Shown here one piece after another: positions 25,801 through 39,607 of a stretch of 64,000 nucleotides of DNA. Positions within the stretch are counted from its first letter, which is position 1. Each line of letters opens with the position of its first letter. The DNA lies in the NCBI GenBank assembly GCA_013398955.1, contig VWPU01011885.1, forward strand, positions 1 through 64,000, in the 5' to 3' direction. A model generated the notes under the pieces. The model was not told the origin of the DNA. It searched no databases and saw nothing but the letters and a program-made list of their open reading frames with translations. Both the position numbers and the translations under genes were made by a program. Origin of the DNA: Callaeas wilsoni (Eukaryota; Chordata; Aves; Passeriformes; Callaeidae).

Positions 25801-27215
25801 AGCTTATCTTTTCTTTCCAAATGTAAAACAGGGCTAATATAGACCATAAATTATTCATTGTCAGGGAAGAATGTAACCTCTAAAATGTGCTTTAGCAAAA
25901 ACTGACAATAGTCTTGACGATAAATTACAGACATAAAGAAAATGAAGCAATTCTCTGGGAACACCTCCTTCTTTTACCTTCCAACCCCTATCCACAAAAC
26001 CAACTGGAAAAGTTTGAACCACTAGGCATCATTTGACCATCCACCTCCCACCACAGCCAGCTATGCTGGGCATGAAGGCAAGTGGCAGCGTGACAGATTC
26101 CCTCCAGATCCTTCCCCGTTCCTGAACGGCTTCAGCATCTTTCAGCAGCCAACGCCCCTGCTCCCTCATGCCTGGGGGGGTCTCTCCGTGGCTCCATCAG
26201 CTGCAGGATGTGGTCCAACAAGGCAGTGTAGCTCCAGGTCGCACAGTGCACTGGCAGCAGACCCTCTGAGCCACCTGCCTTTTAACTCTCAGCATTCCTC
26301 AGCTGCAGTTTGTGTCTCTGTCATACTTGGTTATACTTCTTTTCTTTATTCTTTACTTTAAATATTGCATTTTAAAGGATCTTAAAGAAATGGGACAACA
26401 TAAAAGAATAAAATCAATGGTTTTTTTCTTGATTTATTATTCCCTTCATTTTTCTGTCTGATCACTCACTAGCAGTTTTTGCCACTTGAAGGAAAGTATT
26501 GGGCTTTTGCTTTGCATCTAAATATCTCATCTTTAAATTTTTAGTCATTGGTTTATACAGTATTAAATGATCTTCGAGAAACTTTTTGAATAGTTTACTT
26601 TGGCCATAGCATATATTCTTTTAATGAAATTTCCTATGTTCTCACTTCTAGAAGTACGAATAAGTATCTTTCAGCTTTGAGGTGAGTCTTCATTTAAAGC
26701 TATGCAAAACATACCTTACCTCAAAGAGATATGGCCAAAGGTTGTAGTTTCAAGGAACACTTTCTTTGATGCTCTGAAATGATGACAGATGCTAAGAAGG
26801 TGCTGCCTTTGATGTACCATTCTTGAAAGGGAGGCACAGCAGATCCTTCCTTAACTTCAAGTTAAAATAAGAAAGTTACTCTTTGCTCAGTAATTGAACA
26901 GTAGCACTTACCACCCAAGTGATTCACAAACTAGATTTATTTGGCAAAACAGAAGGTAAGGTAAGCAGGTAAAAATGGTTCTACAGGCTCAATTGCAAAA
27001 AACCACCACCACAGAAAACTGCTTTCTGCTGTTTCTCCCACACGCATTAGGGGAAATACACTGTTGGTTGCATTTCTGAAGATGAGAGGGTTGTGCTGAA
27101 CATATACTTGAATCTTTCAAGGATTTATATTCCAAAGAAAACATTTCTAACAAGGTCCTGAATATTTTGTGCTGAGTAGCAGCACTTTCATCATGCAAAA
27201 CTGCATTTTGCAAGA
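16808..27215. other. Long intergenic stretch without recognised genes
   Basis: About 10 kb of mostly AT-rich unique sequence. Short open frames occur on both strands but none has domain-like content or exon-like splice context. It contains a (TAG)n run near 21541-21568, a (GT)n run near 22388 and a GC-richer patch at about 26040-26300 of unknown nature. No exon of another gene, RNA gene or clear transposon was recognised. Confidence 0.5.
21541..21568. repeat. (TAG)n trinucleotide microsatellite
   Basis: About nine copies of tag with one interruption (tagcag). Confidence 0.9.
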
Positions 27216-29305
27216 AGGGAGACATCCCAACATCTGGAATCTCCCCCGTTAACCAGGACTCATGATAAATGATAGAAAGTCGTTTGGTAAGCTCTTCCAC
27301 CAGCTCCTTCAGTACCCTTGGGTGAATCCTATCTGGCCACATAGACTTGTGAGTGTCTATGTGGCAGAGCAGGTTGGTAACTACTTCTTCTGAAATTGCA
27401 GGGAGTCAATTCTGCTCCCTGTCTACCAGCTCAGGGGGCTGTTTTCCTGAGGATATTCATTCTTTCTATTAAAGACAAAAGCAAAGAAGACAGTAAGTAC
27501 CTCAACATTTCTTTATGCTTTGTGGCATCCTTCCATCCTTCCATCCAATAAAGAATGAAGATTTTCCTTAGCTTTCTTTTTTTTGTTAACGTATTTATAA
27601 AAACACATTTTATTATCTTTCACAGCACTGGCCAGATTGAGTCCTAGCTGAGCTTTTGCCTTTCTAATTTTCTTTCTACATAATCTGACTACATCCTTGT
27701 ACTCTTCCTGAGTTGCCTGACCCTTCTTTCAAAGGTCATAAGTCCTCTTTTTAAATCTGAGTTCCAGCAAAAATTCCGTGTTCAGCCAGGCTGGTCTTCT
27801 GCCCCAAAGGCTCATCTTTCAGCCCCTAGGGATGGCCTGCTCCTGCACCTTTAAGTTTTCCTTCTGAAAGTATGTCCAGCCTTCCTGGACTCCCTCATTG
27901 TTAAGGACTGTGTCCCAAGGGACTCTCTGAAGCAGTGCCCTGAGCAGGCCAAAGTCCTCCCTCTGAAAGTCCAAGGCAGAGGTTTTGTTGACCCCTTTCC
28001 TTACTTCACCAAGAATCGAAACTCAATCATTTCATGGTTGCTACATCCAAGAAGGCCTCTGACCACCAAATCTCCCACCAGCCCTTTTCTGTTCATAAAC
28101 AGAAAGTCTAGCAGGGCTCAGTTACCAGATGTGTCAGAAGTTCTCTTCCACACACTTCCAGGACTAGACTGCCTCCTCTCTGCTGTGCTGAGTTTCAGTT
28201 TTGTGAAATATCAGCCAGCAGCTTATAGAACACTTCATCTGCCTCTTCATCATGGTTAGGTGGTCTATAACAGACATCAGGATGTCTGCCTTGTTAGCCT
28301 TCCCCCTGATCCTTACCCATAGGCACTGAACTTTACCATCACTCTCCTTGAGCTCTATACAGTCAAACCACCCCGTAATGTACAGAGCCACCCACCGCCT
28401 CTCCTTCCTCACCTGTCCCTTCTGGAGAGCTTGCAGCCATCCATTGCAGCACTCCACCCATGTGAGTCATGCCCCCACGTTTCTGTGATGGAGACTGTCA
28501 TAGCCTTGCTGCTGCACAATGGCTTCCAGCTCCTCCTGTTTGTTTCCCATACCGTGTGCACTGGTGTGGGTGCACTTCACCTGGGCTATCAATTTCACCC
28601 CCAACATTGACATGCACCCCCAGGCTCATCTCTAGTGAGCCTAGTCTTATCCCCTTCCCCCTTCAAACCTAGTTTAAAGCCTTCTCAGTCAGCCCTGTCA
28701 GCTCATGAAATCTTTTCCTGTTTTAGACACATGAATCCCACCTCTCTCTAGCAGGCCTAGTGCCATGGAAACTGCCCTATGATCAAAAAAGCCAAAATGC
28801 CAAGGACGGCACCACTCTTTAAGCCATGTGTTGATCAGGTGGGTTCTCCTGTTCCTTTTGGCATTCTTCCCTGCTACCAAAGAGATTGAGGAAAGCGCCA
28901 GCTGTGATCCTGACCCTTCAACCATTCTAGTGCTCTGAAGTCCTTTTTGATTGCCCTAGGACCTCATTCCTCTCCACTTGCTGACCCAGACAACCAGAAG
29001 TGGATAACAATCAGTAGGCTGAACCACTCCGGGGAGTCTTCTAGTAATAATATCTCTTTCCTGGGCCCCAGACAGGTAGCAAACTTCCCAGTGGCATGGG
29101 TCCAGCCGGCATACAGAACCCTCAGCTTCCCTAAGAAGGGAGTCACCAAAAACGATTGCTCGTCTTTCTTTCTGAACAACCATAGTTATAATGGGTGGAG
29201 GTGACTGACTTGTTCTGGGCAAACCCCTGGCAGCCCTTCACTACCATTTCCCCAGCCCTCAAGTTCCAGAGCTTCATATCTATTCCCTTACCTGGGGTGG
29301 TCAGG
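27216..29305 (-). pseudogene. CR1 LINE remnant: end of ORF1 esterase, ORF2 endonuclease, start of reverse transcriptase
   Basis: Reading the minus strand from right to left gives a CR1 element. From about 29290 down, pieces read NRYEALELE, then FGDSLL (GDSL esterase nucleophile block, about 29136-29147), then WCRPWHFGFFDHRAV and GIHVSKTGKDFM (His block of the ORF1 esterase, about 28705-28800). ORF2 follows with GWFDCIELKESDGK (endonuclease, about 28330-28380), LLDFLFMNRKGLVGDLVV (about 28060-28110) and finally DRIHPRVLKELVEEL with SWLTGEIPDV (start of the reverse transcriptase, about 27220-27340). Stops and frameshifts are scattered through it, so it is dead. The usual CR1 3' end is missing: similarity stops at about 27216 inside the reverse transcriptase. 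CR1 copies normally lose the 5' end, so this shape is unusual. Confidence 0.88.
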
Positions 29306-31660
29306 GAAGCTGAGAGGGCATATTTATGACAAAAGTGATTTGGTAGTGACTATCTGAATCTTTTAGTCCTAGAGGAGATGTATACCAAGGAGATCAGAGT
29401 CAAAGGCAACAGAAGGAAGCAATGGGTAAAATTTACTTTATCTCTTGCATTAGTTTGTTTGCTTCCCTGCTTGATTGCCTGGAGTTTGTAAAAATGTTAA
29501 GTAGCTGTTTTAATAAGGAAACTCATCGTTGTCAGAAACTTCTAAAATACAAAAAAATTCTTGATAAACTGCCATAAATTATCTTTAGTTAGAGTAGTGT
29601 GAAGAAGCATGGGAACCAGCTTGTTCTGCCCAGCCTGCCTATGGTCTCTTTGGGAAGCTGCCAGGGAAAGGGAAACTGGGCAATATTACAAATTACCAAA
29701 AGTAAGTTCCTCACTCAGGGGTTCCAGACTCCTAAAGTACACTCTGATGTCCTTTCTTTGATGAAACTCAAAAAACAGAAGTGATAAATCAATAGAGAAA
29801 AATGCAACAGAAGATTTACACCTGTCTTCATGTCTGAGTTGCATTCCTACTTCGTTTTCCACTTTTTTTTTTTAATTTTTTCAGCCAAAAAAAGAAGACT
29901 AGATCTTCTAGTTTAAGACCTTATATGTTACAGTTTCATTAAACTACTCATTCTGCCAGAAGGAGAGTGTGGGTGTAATCAGAGTGAGCAACAAATCTCT
30001 GCAAAGGAGATTTCCTTGTTTCCCACCAGAGTCTTGTGTTTCTGGGACACAGTTCAGCAGCTGGACATGGGGGTGCAGCTTAGCATTCACCTTGGGAATT
30101 CCAATATTTGATTTGCATACATCTGTACATAGACTGATTTTGGCAAGGCAGACGCATATATTAGATATATTAGAACAAAGAAAATATATTAGAACAAAGA
30201 AAAAGCAGGTTCAAAACACCTCTTCAGAGTGTACGATAATTTGATTTGCAAATTTTTGGTTCCTCCTCACAGATTTTTAACATCCTTGTAATAATTCCAA
30301 CAGTTCCACTTTTAAGACAGATAGAGAATGCCTTTTATTAACTCAATGTATTAGAATGGGGGATTGTGGGGTTTTTGTAATAGTTTTCTCCAATGTTTTA
30401 CCTTGCAAAAATAGCAGCAGCTGCTATTTAGTCATCTGATTAAATGAAATTCTGATCTTTGCACTCTCATGTCTCTAATCCTCTAGTAAATACAGAGTTC
30501 TCTCATCAAACTGGGCTTGACAAGATATTGTTCCTTATTATACCTATTCAGGGGCACCACAGGGACAGTATTTTGTGTCATAAAGGAGGTAAAGGTAGTA
30601 ATGTCATGCGCCCTGACTTTCTGTTAGACAGTTTGTCATCAAAACAAATTGCTGCAATATATAAAAACATTTGAAGAGGTTTGTATCCAGGCAACAGTTG
30701 TAAGCTACTAGATAAATTGCCTATTACCCATTGCTCGTAAATTAGTTCCAGCTAATTTCTCCTAGCAAACAAGGGCTGCATAGACCTGATAAAGGGAAAT
30801 GATTAAAGCTCATTTTAGGAAAGCTGACAAAACAGACTGTTTTACTCTGGCCCTATTTTTCCTGTGGATTATGAGTCTGAGAAGGAACCCCATGTGATAT
30901 TCTTAGCAGTGCTGCAAATTCTGACCATAGCAGAGTTGATGACGAGGCCACATGTTTCTTGTCTGTAGATGGAAATGCTGCCTATTAATCGCACTCTTAA
31001 AAATTATAATGATAATATTAAAAAAGGATAAACCAGATGAAAAAGCATCCAAATAGAATAGAAGTAATAAGGTGAGTACAGGCCCCCGTGACTGCAGGAA
31101 GATGCCCCAGTGACCCCAAAAGTCACTGCTAGCTACCGGTATTATAAGAGCAGAGTTCATGATTTTATCGTAAACTGAGCACAGTTATCTCTAGCTTCAG
31201 TACATGGTTTTTGGCAGATGTCTCCAGAAGACAGAGATAACCCACAGCAGTTTAGAAACTACTGTTCTGCTTGCAGACCAGTTGCTGGACTTTGTGTTCA
31301 CATCTCTAATGGGAAGCAAAATGAAATGGGAGCAAGCTGTTCCTGGGTTCTGAGACAAATGCTACAGTGCAGGTATACAGCTAAACATTCTCATTCCCCC
31401 TAAACAAAGCAGTTATATTAGCATTACGTAGACACCAATATTAATGTACTATGATATTATTAGATATGATTATTATTAACACACTGATTGATTCTTACAG
31501 CTACATGGCAATTATCTTTATAGTAATTACTAATAATATTACTCTATAATATTAGTATTTATATTAAATGAGTATATAAACATTTATTTTGTTTATTACA
31601 TATATTATATATTGTAAAAATAATGTACTAATATTACCATTATGCATACAATTTGATATA
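29306..31660. other. Intergenic, no gene seen
   Basis: AT-rich unique sequence. A small tandem duplication of atattagaacaaagaaa occurs near 30166-30204. The interval 31400-31640 is very AT-rich, with many attatta and taatatta motifs. No gene was recognised. Confidence 0.5.
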
Positions 31661-32140
31661 TTGACATGGCCCTTTGAGAATGATCTCTGGCTTGTGGTAA
31701 CCACCTCAGGTCCAGAGACTGTTTGGGAAGCACTAGCTGACCAAAGGCAGAACTGGGCCAAAGTCTGTGCAAACATTTTAGCAGATGGTGAGCACATACC
31801 AGAGCTCAGCCCTGGCCCTGTTAATGTACTAATGCGCACAAAGCCTATAATGCCTCCAGCCTTAGACAAACGCCTTATAAAAGACAGATCTTCAGTTTAA
31901 TCCTGTTGGATCAGTATGGCTTTCAGGACACCAGCCACCAAGAGAGGAGGAGGAGGCATTGCTTGGGCTCGTGGGTCTGAAAAGGGAGGCAGACATGAGG
32001 CTTTTCCAAGTCACCCCATATTGCACCCCTGAGGCAGAAAGGGCATGAATGGTGCCAGAGGTGAAGCACACTTCATGTCCTGCACCTCCTGGCTAGGGAC
32101 AGCCAGGCTGAGGATGCTCACTCCACGCCTAAGCCTGAAA
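31661..32140 (+). mobile_element. Possible unclassified LTR with TATA box
   Basis: A GC-richer island set in AT-rich DNA, beginning near tgacatggccctttgag. It carries gccttataaaagacagatc (TATAAAA at 31876-31882), a typical retroviral core promoter, followed by pyrimidine-poor GC-richer sequence as in an R/U5 region. One frame (31661-31900) is open across the promoter, but the peptide resembles no known protein. The ends are not defined. It could also be a genuine host promoter or an unrelated unique sequence. Confidence 0.3.
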
Positions 32141-35100
32141 TACAATCACTGCCTCTTTGTGGAGAGCAGATCAGCCCTCCCTCTCCGATAACAGCTTGTC
32201 TCGAAGACCTGCACGATTAATGTTTTAAAGGAAGGCACAGGGATCCGTCTAGCAGGCAGTCAACAGCTTGAAATCAGAATCCACTTGTCTGGGACTGGTG
32301 AATATGCATTTGAGGCTGATAGAATTTCAAAACACCCAAGAAGGAGCAACAAAGTCCTTCTGCATGTGTTCAGCCTCTTTATTTTTCTCTCCTGTGCTTA
32401 AATAATTTCATGTATAAGCTCTGTAGGAAGACTTTTCTTTTTATATTGAAAAATGATAATTTCTAGACACTTTTGATAAAAAGCCAAAACTTTCATGACA
32501 ATTCATCTTAAAATGAACTTATGAAGGATGTCAAGAATAAGGGTCTTTAAAGCACTGGAAATATATTAAAGTCTTTGCTTCCCTCTTGAATTAATATACC
32601 ATAATATTCACGATGTAATCTAAGAGTGCATACTTTCTCTATTTAAAAACATTTGCCCATTGCAATTATTCAGGTATAATTCATTTAGATATAATCTCTA
32701 TTTATAAACCAGATAAAAATTGTAACATGGGAACTGCAAAGTTTATAGTAAGCTGTTAAAATACAGAAAAAATTATTCACTCACACACACAGAGACCTGC
32801 CACATATCACAATAGCTCTGACTGTAATTAAGGCCTTTTAACATCTGATTTTTAAAAGCTTTATTTTCTTTTAACCCTTCAAGGTGTTACAGTTTTCTTT
32901 GATGCCTCCTACTAGTTTTGTACAGGACTGTAATAGAAAACTACCTCAATTTTTACAAAGGCACTTTCAATATACACCAGATCTTATTCCTGAATCTGAA
33001 TTGATTCCTATGTTCCAAGCCAATACTTCAGTTATGAAAGAGATATTTACATCTAAGTCCTGAAGTTAGAACTATTTTCAGTGGCTCTAGTAGGATTTAG
33101 ATCAATTGTTAAGTAAGAAAACAAGAATAAATTTTCTATATAGTTTTGTCTCTTCACCCTTTTTTTTATGGCCCCGTGAACACAGGTATGACAGAACCCA
33201 TTTGCCTGTCTCCTTCCTTAATACCACTGATGGTTAATATGTACAAGAATGTCACTGAGCCATTGCTCATGGGGAACTGTATTCCAGAAAGGGGGACTAA
33301 CAACACAAACTGGCAGAGAGACCTAGATTTTAAAAAGCAACATGCATAATTCACCTTCTTAATCAGTGACACAGCAGTGTCATGTTTCTTGACACTCCTA
33401 AAGCAAAGGCAAAATCCTCTTCCTTATTTCTTCCATCAGTTTTAAAGACAAGAATCCCGTCTCAGCTGCAGACTACTCTTTTAAAGCTAGTTTTGATATT
33501 TTTCCTAGTTGGAACTGAAAGATTAGAAATATCACTCCTAACTTTTACTTGCTACCTCTCCCAGCCATTGAAACTGGTTTTCCTGTTATATATATTTTAG
33601 CTAATGCATACGTAGGGACATCTTTATGAGAAACTTTGACTCAGTTGATTAGCTTGCCAGCTGTTACTGCTTGCCATGGATGTGCAACTTCCTCCATGTG
33701 ATTTCTATCCTAAAAGCTATATTTGCCAAAGAAGGGGAAGAAGGTAAAAATAACTGCTTTGTTAAATAAGCCATAATAGTTGTTTAACTAAGTAAGATGT
33801 ATTGTACTTTGGAAGAAATATTTTTCCTGCTCTCACATTCTTTTGTTTCAGTTCTTTCCACTCTGCCTAGACATCAGCTGTGTTTTCTTCCTTTGTTATG
33901 GAGTATTTTTGTTGATATCTTTAGTTTACCATTCTTATCTGGCAGTGTATCTGTAGGGCTTCTACAGCAGCTATTAAGCTGCTTTAGAAAATCCCTTCCC
34001 TTAAGCCTCTTCACAAAAATAAGACAAGTGATATATATATATAGATGCTGGGTTTTTCCCCTCAAATTTTCCTTGGGAGGTTAAAAAAAAAAAAGGAAAA
34101 AAGAAGACATCTTCATCTTTATTCTGATAGCAAGAAAACAGAAGAAAGGCAGCTATAGGTGTGAACTTTAATCATCAAACCACTTTCCAGGGAATAGTCA
34201 GGGCTGTTGATTTCACTTGCACAAAAAAAGTATTTTTACTAGAAAGATCTTATCTCTAAATCTGCCAGTATACATTTAAGGAGCATAATTTTTGCTTTCG
34301 AAACAGATTAAAGATGGCAGGCTTTGAGGAGGAGGTGAGGAAGCTGAGGAGGAGTGTTAGGACAGTTGACCTTGAAATTCACATTTCAGGATTTTCAGGG
34401 ACCCACTCTGTGCTTCAATGTTTTAAGTGTGACATTCTAACCTCCCTTTGGCATTCTTTTTTTTCTTCAGATTTCAACATGCACACAGAGAAACACTTCT
34501 ACAAAAATGTTGTTTTCAGCCCTTGCAACATTCTTGTAAGTCTAGTAATAAATAACATACTAAATCACAGGCTGCAGTATTTAAAACATTTCAGGAGAAC
34601 AGTGTACCACAGTATGGAGGTTTGTAGTCAGCCACAGGTCCTGAGTCAAGCTGGCATCCTCCTCATGCTTGAAAAGTGGAGCAGAAGGAAACATTGAAAC
34701 TGATGTCTGGCTCGTCATTGTTTATGAAGAAAATTCTGCAAGACTTCCAGTCTTATATTTTTGGGACATGGTTATGGAGTGTGCAAGCAGCTGTGCAATC
34801 GCACTGAACCTGACTTTGAAGGTTTCAGTCAGGAAGATCCAAGGAAGAAGTGAATGCTGGAAGCCGGCTGGACAGGGGCCCTGTTTACTTATCTTCTTAG
34901 CCAGACTTTTCCAGGATCCCTGAAGCATCTGTCTCCTTAGAGTTGACAGGGAAAATGCCTCTAAATTGAGCAGTCCTAATCTTCTGTTTGGCACCTTCAA
35001 ATAAATACAGAAAAGGAGTTAAGTAGAGCCTCAGTGGAAAGCTGTACCTTTAAAAGATGTGTAGAAGGTATTCAGATGAGTTAAGGACGTTAACTATACT

Positions 35101-38100
35101 TCTGTTCAGTCCTTGGCTGTTAGCAATCACTGAACCCATGATCAGGAGTGTCAGGCATATGATTTAACAGGAATAAAACCAAGATAGTTCCTTGAGTGGA
35201 AGGCTAGAATGAGCAAGGTTTCTGCATAAATGAAGATTAATGAACATTTCTAGAACACAACTAAAGAAGACTTCAGAATTTGCTTGTTGGCTTGTGTGTG
35301 CCTTGTCTTTTGTAGTCCTTTGCAGTCTACTGGGTGCAGAGGCACCTCATACCAGTTCTCTATGCTCCAGGTTTCCTCAACCACCTAACTCACAGCAAGA
35401 TCTGCAAAGTCCTTCAGTGGCTCTTGCTGTTACCTGTAACTCCCCGTGTTAAAATGAGTTCTTGTTTTGTATACTCAGCTGAATAACTCTCATGCATTTA
35501 TAGCGCAAAAAAACCAACTAGACAATAAAATTGCGGTCATCTCTGCTGAAATCAAGTCTAAAAATTACATACCCAATCTCCATAGAACCTCTTAGTCATA
35601 TATGATTTCTTCCAGCCATCCTTCTGAATATTTGTCATGTCTTTATACTTCCCCCATTTAAAAACATTCATAGCAGAATTAATCATATCATCTGGTTTAG
35701 ATGACAAAAACCTTTTTAGATAAGAACATTTGCCACCTAATGGAGCCTAAAAGATCTAACTATGAGACAGTCGTTGTCAGAAAGGCACCAAAGTTTACCA
35801 AGAGTTGATGAAAATGTGAAAACAAGATGATGTATATTGAGCAGGTCAAATCCTTTGGTACCTGTGAATGAAGTCACATCCTTCTACCCATCCTGAGCAA
35901 CAACAGGAACAGATGAACTCAAATGAATTACTGTTCCTAAGGTGCACTTAAGCAGAGGGCAGGATCGATCCTTACTGCATCTCTAGAGCTGGCTTGAGCT
36001 CTCTCGCAAGTACAGACTTGCCTCTCACAACATATTTTGCCAATCAAATTTTGACCAGATGCATACTCATACTCCCTTGCAGATACCACCCTCTTCTGAA
36101 ACATGAGAAAACACATCAGCTCCCAAGGAGTGCTGCTGGCTGTACACATTAACTTCAGTCTGCAAGTCCCAAATGCATCTAACCAGATCTACTACATTTA
36201 CCTTCCATTTACCTTCCATAAACTGTCTCATAAAATCCTTCTCTAATGATACTGCTGCATCCCTTCTAGGAGGACTGAATATTTCTGCAAGGATTGCACT
36301 TGGGATTTCTGAGCAAAAAAGAGATATATGTAAAATAAATATCTGGTAAACAAAGCTATAAACTATTAAAACAATATGCTAGTGATGACAAGCAGAATTC
36401 CTCTTCTAATGAAATATATGGCATGGTCAGAGATGATTCTTAAGTTCTTCATAATGGAAGGAAGATGTACCTCAAAAATAAAGGGTGTCACATTTAAAAT
36501 GGCACCAGGATTTAAAAGGGAGAATATTTTGGTTCATTTCCACCAGTCTCTGCACATGCATTCTAAAGTTAATGTGTAGCATTGGAAAGTCTATGCTGCC
36601 TGTATGTGCTAAACTACTGCTCTCCTGCTACTCAATGGGCTGGTGTGGAAAGCCACAACAATACTCTGAGATCAATGTCTTAAACTCCAAGGCATGCGAA
36701 AATTGTCAGGCTGTCCCACATTTTCCTATTGGACCCCTGCACAATTTCCTGTAAGTAACGCTGAGACAGATTGAATATGAAGTCTAAGGTAGTTTTATTT
36801 TTCTCAGACAGTTTTTCCAGTGTGCCATTTACACACATATACAGCAGAAGCTGTGAAGGAAAGTAGCTGGAAATAAAAATCAAGCTGTGGTAGAGTTTAC
36901 TAGTTTTCATATAAGCAGTTTTGTATTGGTATACCTTTAGCTACCCGAAAGGGCATATATGCTTGACTCTATTGTTTTATATATCACGTCCAGTATACCT
37001 GTTTCAGTATAATTAGCACACACACAGAGTACAAATTTCCAATTTTCTGTGTTCTCCAAAACCACATCCTAGAGAGGCTAGTGGCTTTTTAAGATTAGTT
37101 TCTGCAATCCCAGTTCATTTAGTTCATTCAGTTCAGCAATCAAATTTGCTCTGACAGCTATCAGAAGCAAGGGAGAGATAAATGCAGGATATGTAAATTC
37201 TGCCTTGATTAAAAAGAGTTCCAGCACTGATTTCAGTATAATTTCAAAACTGAAGCTGTAAGGAGAGTTTTGGCAGTTGGGATCATTCTCATTAAACAAT
37301 AAAATGTTGCTAACAAAGCTTCTGACTGACACTGTAGCCAAGCTATGTGTTGACCTGTTGTTGAATGATGTGGGTGCAGCTCCTGAAGCATCATTTTCCT
37401 CAGTGCCTAAAGGTGAAACCCCCTTTGAAGCACCTGGCAATAGCTCCCTAGTCCTGCCTCCTGCCCCTCTTCCTAAAGCCTGCTTTGTAAAGGCAGCAAG
37501 TCATGTCTTGACTATGGATGTACATACACTGCACAGTGACTGAAGGCAGGAATTACAAGTCTTTTATTCAGCATTTGTATGCCCCTCCTTTCTCTGGCTA
37601 GAAAGGTCAATAATTTGATGATTGCCTGTGTTTTGGTTTCATGCATCTTAGGGGAAGCTGTCACTGATATCTTAAACAATGTTCTTTTACTTTCCTTAAT
37701 TGTGTGTCAGAATAAGAGGGAAAGAAGGAAGTGGTTATTTGTCTCTTCATCCAGCTCCTCTAGACAAGACCTTTTAAAATCCCTTAGAAATCCCTCATAC
37801 TCAAGTGGCTACATTCTTTCCCTGCATTCACCCCTAGCACTAACTTCTCCAAAATATGATTTATTTTTCACAAAGGATGTTGTAAAAATTATACACCACA
37901 TCCTCAGACTTGCTGCAAATCTTTGTTCAGAGTCATTGCTATAGTCTTCCACAGCAAAATAAGATTATTTTTATTCCTGCCCTTATTTACTGCCAACTGG
38001 TTCAACTGGTTGCAGCCATCTGAAAAGGATCTGGACCCCACTGTATGTCATTGTTTTTGAACAACAAAATGGCTCATTTACATCTAGATTCTGTCAGGGT

Positions 38101-38799
38101 GCATTCCTTCCTTCCTTCCTTCTCCTTCTCCCCGCCCTTCCCTTACTTGAAAAAAACCAATCATATTTTCAAAAATGAAAAGAAGCCATTGCTTTCTCGT
38201 GACTACTTGGGAAAACACTGCTACTCAATTAAGAGAACAAATGAATGGTCTTAGATCCATGATCTCATTTATCAGGAGGTATTTTTTTAATTACTCCACA
38301 GTATCCTCATTACTGACATTATCCCACCACATCTGAAGACAATGTTGGAAATCAGCAAGGCTCCCTGGCTGACATGAAAACAGCCCACAGAACACACCCT
38401 ACAGAAACTTTTAAAATTGATGCTGCTGATGTTGATGGAGATGAGCAAGCAGGAGAGCTTCCAGTTTATTTTTACTTCTTCTGTCTTCAAAGTATTCATT
38501 CAAGCACATCTGTGTGTCTCTAAATGCACTACAATGTTGGATGATGAGCCTGTTGCTAGGCTACTAACAACATGTCCCTTTATATATCTAAAAATACATT
38601 TAACTTCTGTATTTAATGGTGATCTTCCTCTGTATTCTAAAGCGCACATGATTATTGCAGACCACCTTGAGCCTTCATGAAGAGGAGTGTTTTAGTCCCT
38701 GTTATACAGCCCTGTTATTAAGATTGTTACAGAATCTGGGACGAGGCATGAGTGTTCCTGGCTCCTAATTCATACATGCTGTTCTTTCTTAGCAAGCGC
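32141..38799. other. Intergenic, no gene seen
   Basis: AT-rich unique DNA. It contains short tata and ccttcctt runs (34030-34045, 38106-38125) and scattered short frames without protein character. One frame at 34314 begins with a short E/R-rich stretch faintly like the CR1 ORF1 coil, too short to call. Confidence 0.5.
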
Positions 38800-39035
38800 A
38801 AGAAATAGAACTGGGAAGGACGTTAAAGGTCATATTACTTATCTATCTGTATAAGACAGGATCAGCTAAATAACTCCTGGCAGACATTTGTCAAACAACA
38901 GTCTGCAAGTTTATAGGGATGGAAATTCTTTTACTTCCCTAGGCAACCTAATCCCATGTCTAAATATTCCCACTAGAAGGTATGTCCACAATATCTGTCC
39001 TAAATTTCCCTCACTGCTCTTTAAATTCATTTATT
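38800..39035 (-). mobile_element. Old CR1 3' end fragment, minus orientation
   Basis: Order of motifs as in inverted CR1 tails: gaactgggaaggacgttaaaggtca, ggatggaaattcttttactt, cctaggcaacctaatcccatg, then tatgtccacaatatctgtcctaaattt. Divergence is high, so the copy is ancient. Confidence 0.65.
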
Positions 39036-39240
39036 AAATGCATTCATGGGTGTTGTCTGACTAGACATACTGAAAAAACATAGCCAACAAGAGCAAAATT
39101 AGATACCATGCCTTTTTCAGACTATGAAAAGACAGTTATTTTTAATAAATAGAATAAAGGCAGCTGCTGCTCCTGCTTCAGACTGAGATGCGAGTCTCTA
39201 AAACAGTTTAAAAGGGGAAGCTTCCATATGTTCAGAATTC

Positions 39241-39607
39241 TGTATCTGGTTTCTTCTCTTACTGATGGAAAGAAACACCATGGTAGAGATCCGATATGAG
39301 TTTGGGGGTTTATTGAGGGAGGTCAACATGGAGGCCATGCTGAAAACTTACTGCAACCTTATTTACCCACTTGCTCCACATAAGTACAAGAGAATAAAAG
39401 ACTAAGTCCTTACAAAGTCAAGGCCTTGGCTGTTATGGGCCAGAGAACCAAGTCTTTGACAATAGAAGTGGATAATGAACAGGACCTTACAATATGAGTA
39501 AAAGAGCAGATTTTCCCTACCACAACAAGGAAAACTGCACCAACCAGCTTCAAAGGATGCTTGCACAAAAGCCTAGGTACATGCAGGGTGGAGATGGATT
39601 TCTAACA
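39241..39607 (-). mobile_element. Possible LTR, minus orientation
   Basis: Read on the minus strand, the segment starts TGTTAGAAATCC and ends CCAGATACA, as LTRs do (TG..CA). It carries tcAATAAAccccc (a poly(A) signal in LTR-like position) near the 3' end and a TTTTATTC-containing AT-rich stretch before it. No target duplication and no internal genes were seen. The family was not recognised, so this is a candidate only. Confidence 0.4.

Noticed and set aside
26040..26310. GC-richer patch as a possible exon or promoter
   Set aside because: No open frame with protein character, no splice or core promoter pattern, and no repeat recognised.
34314..34420. E/R-rich start of a frame resembling the CR1 ORF1 coil
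   Set aside because: The likeness covers only about 12 residues and no other CR1 sequence lies beside it.
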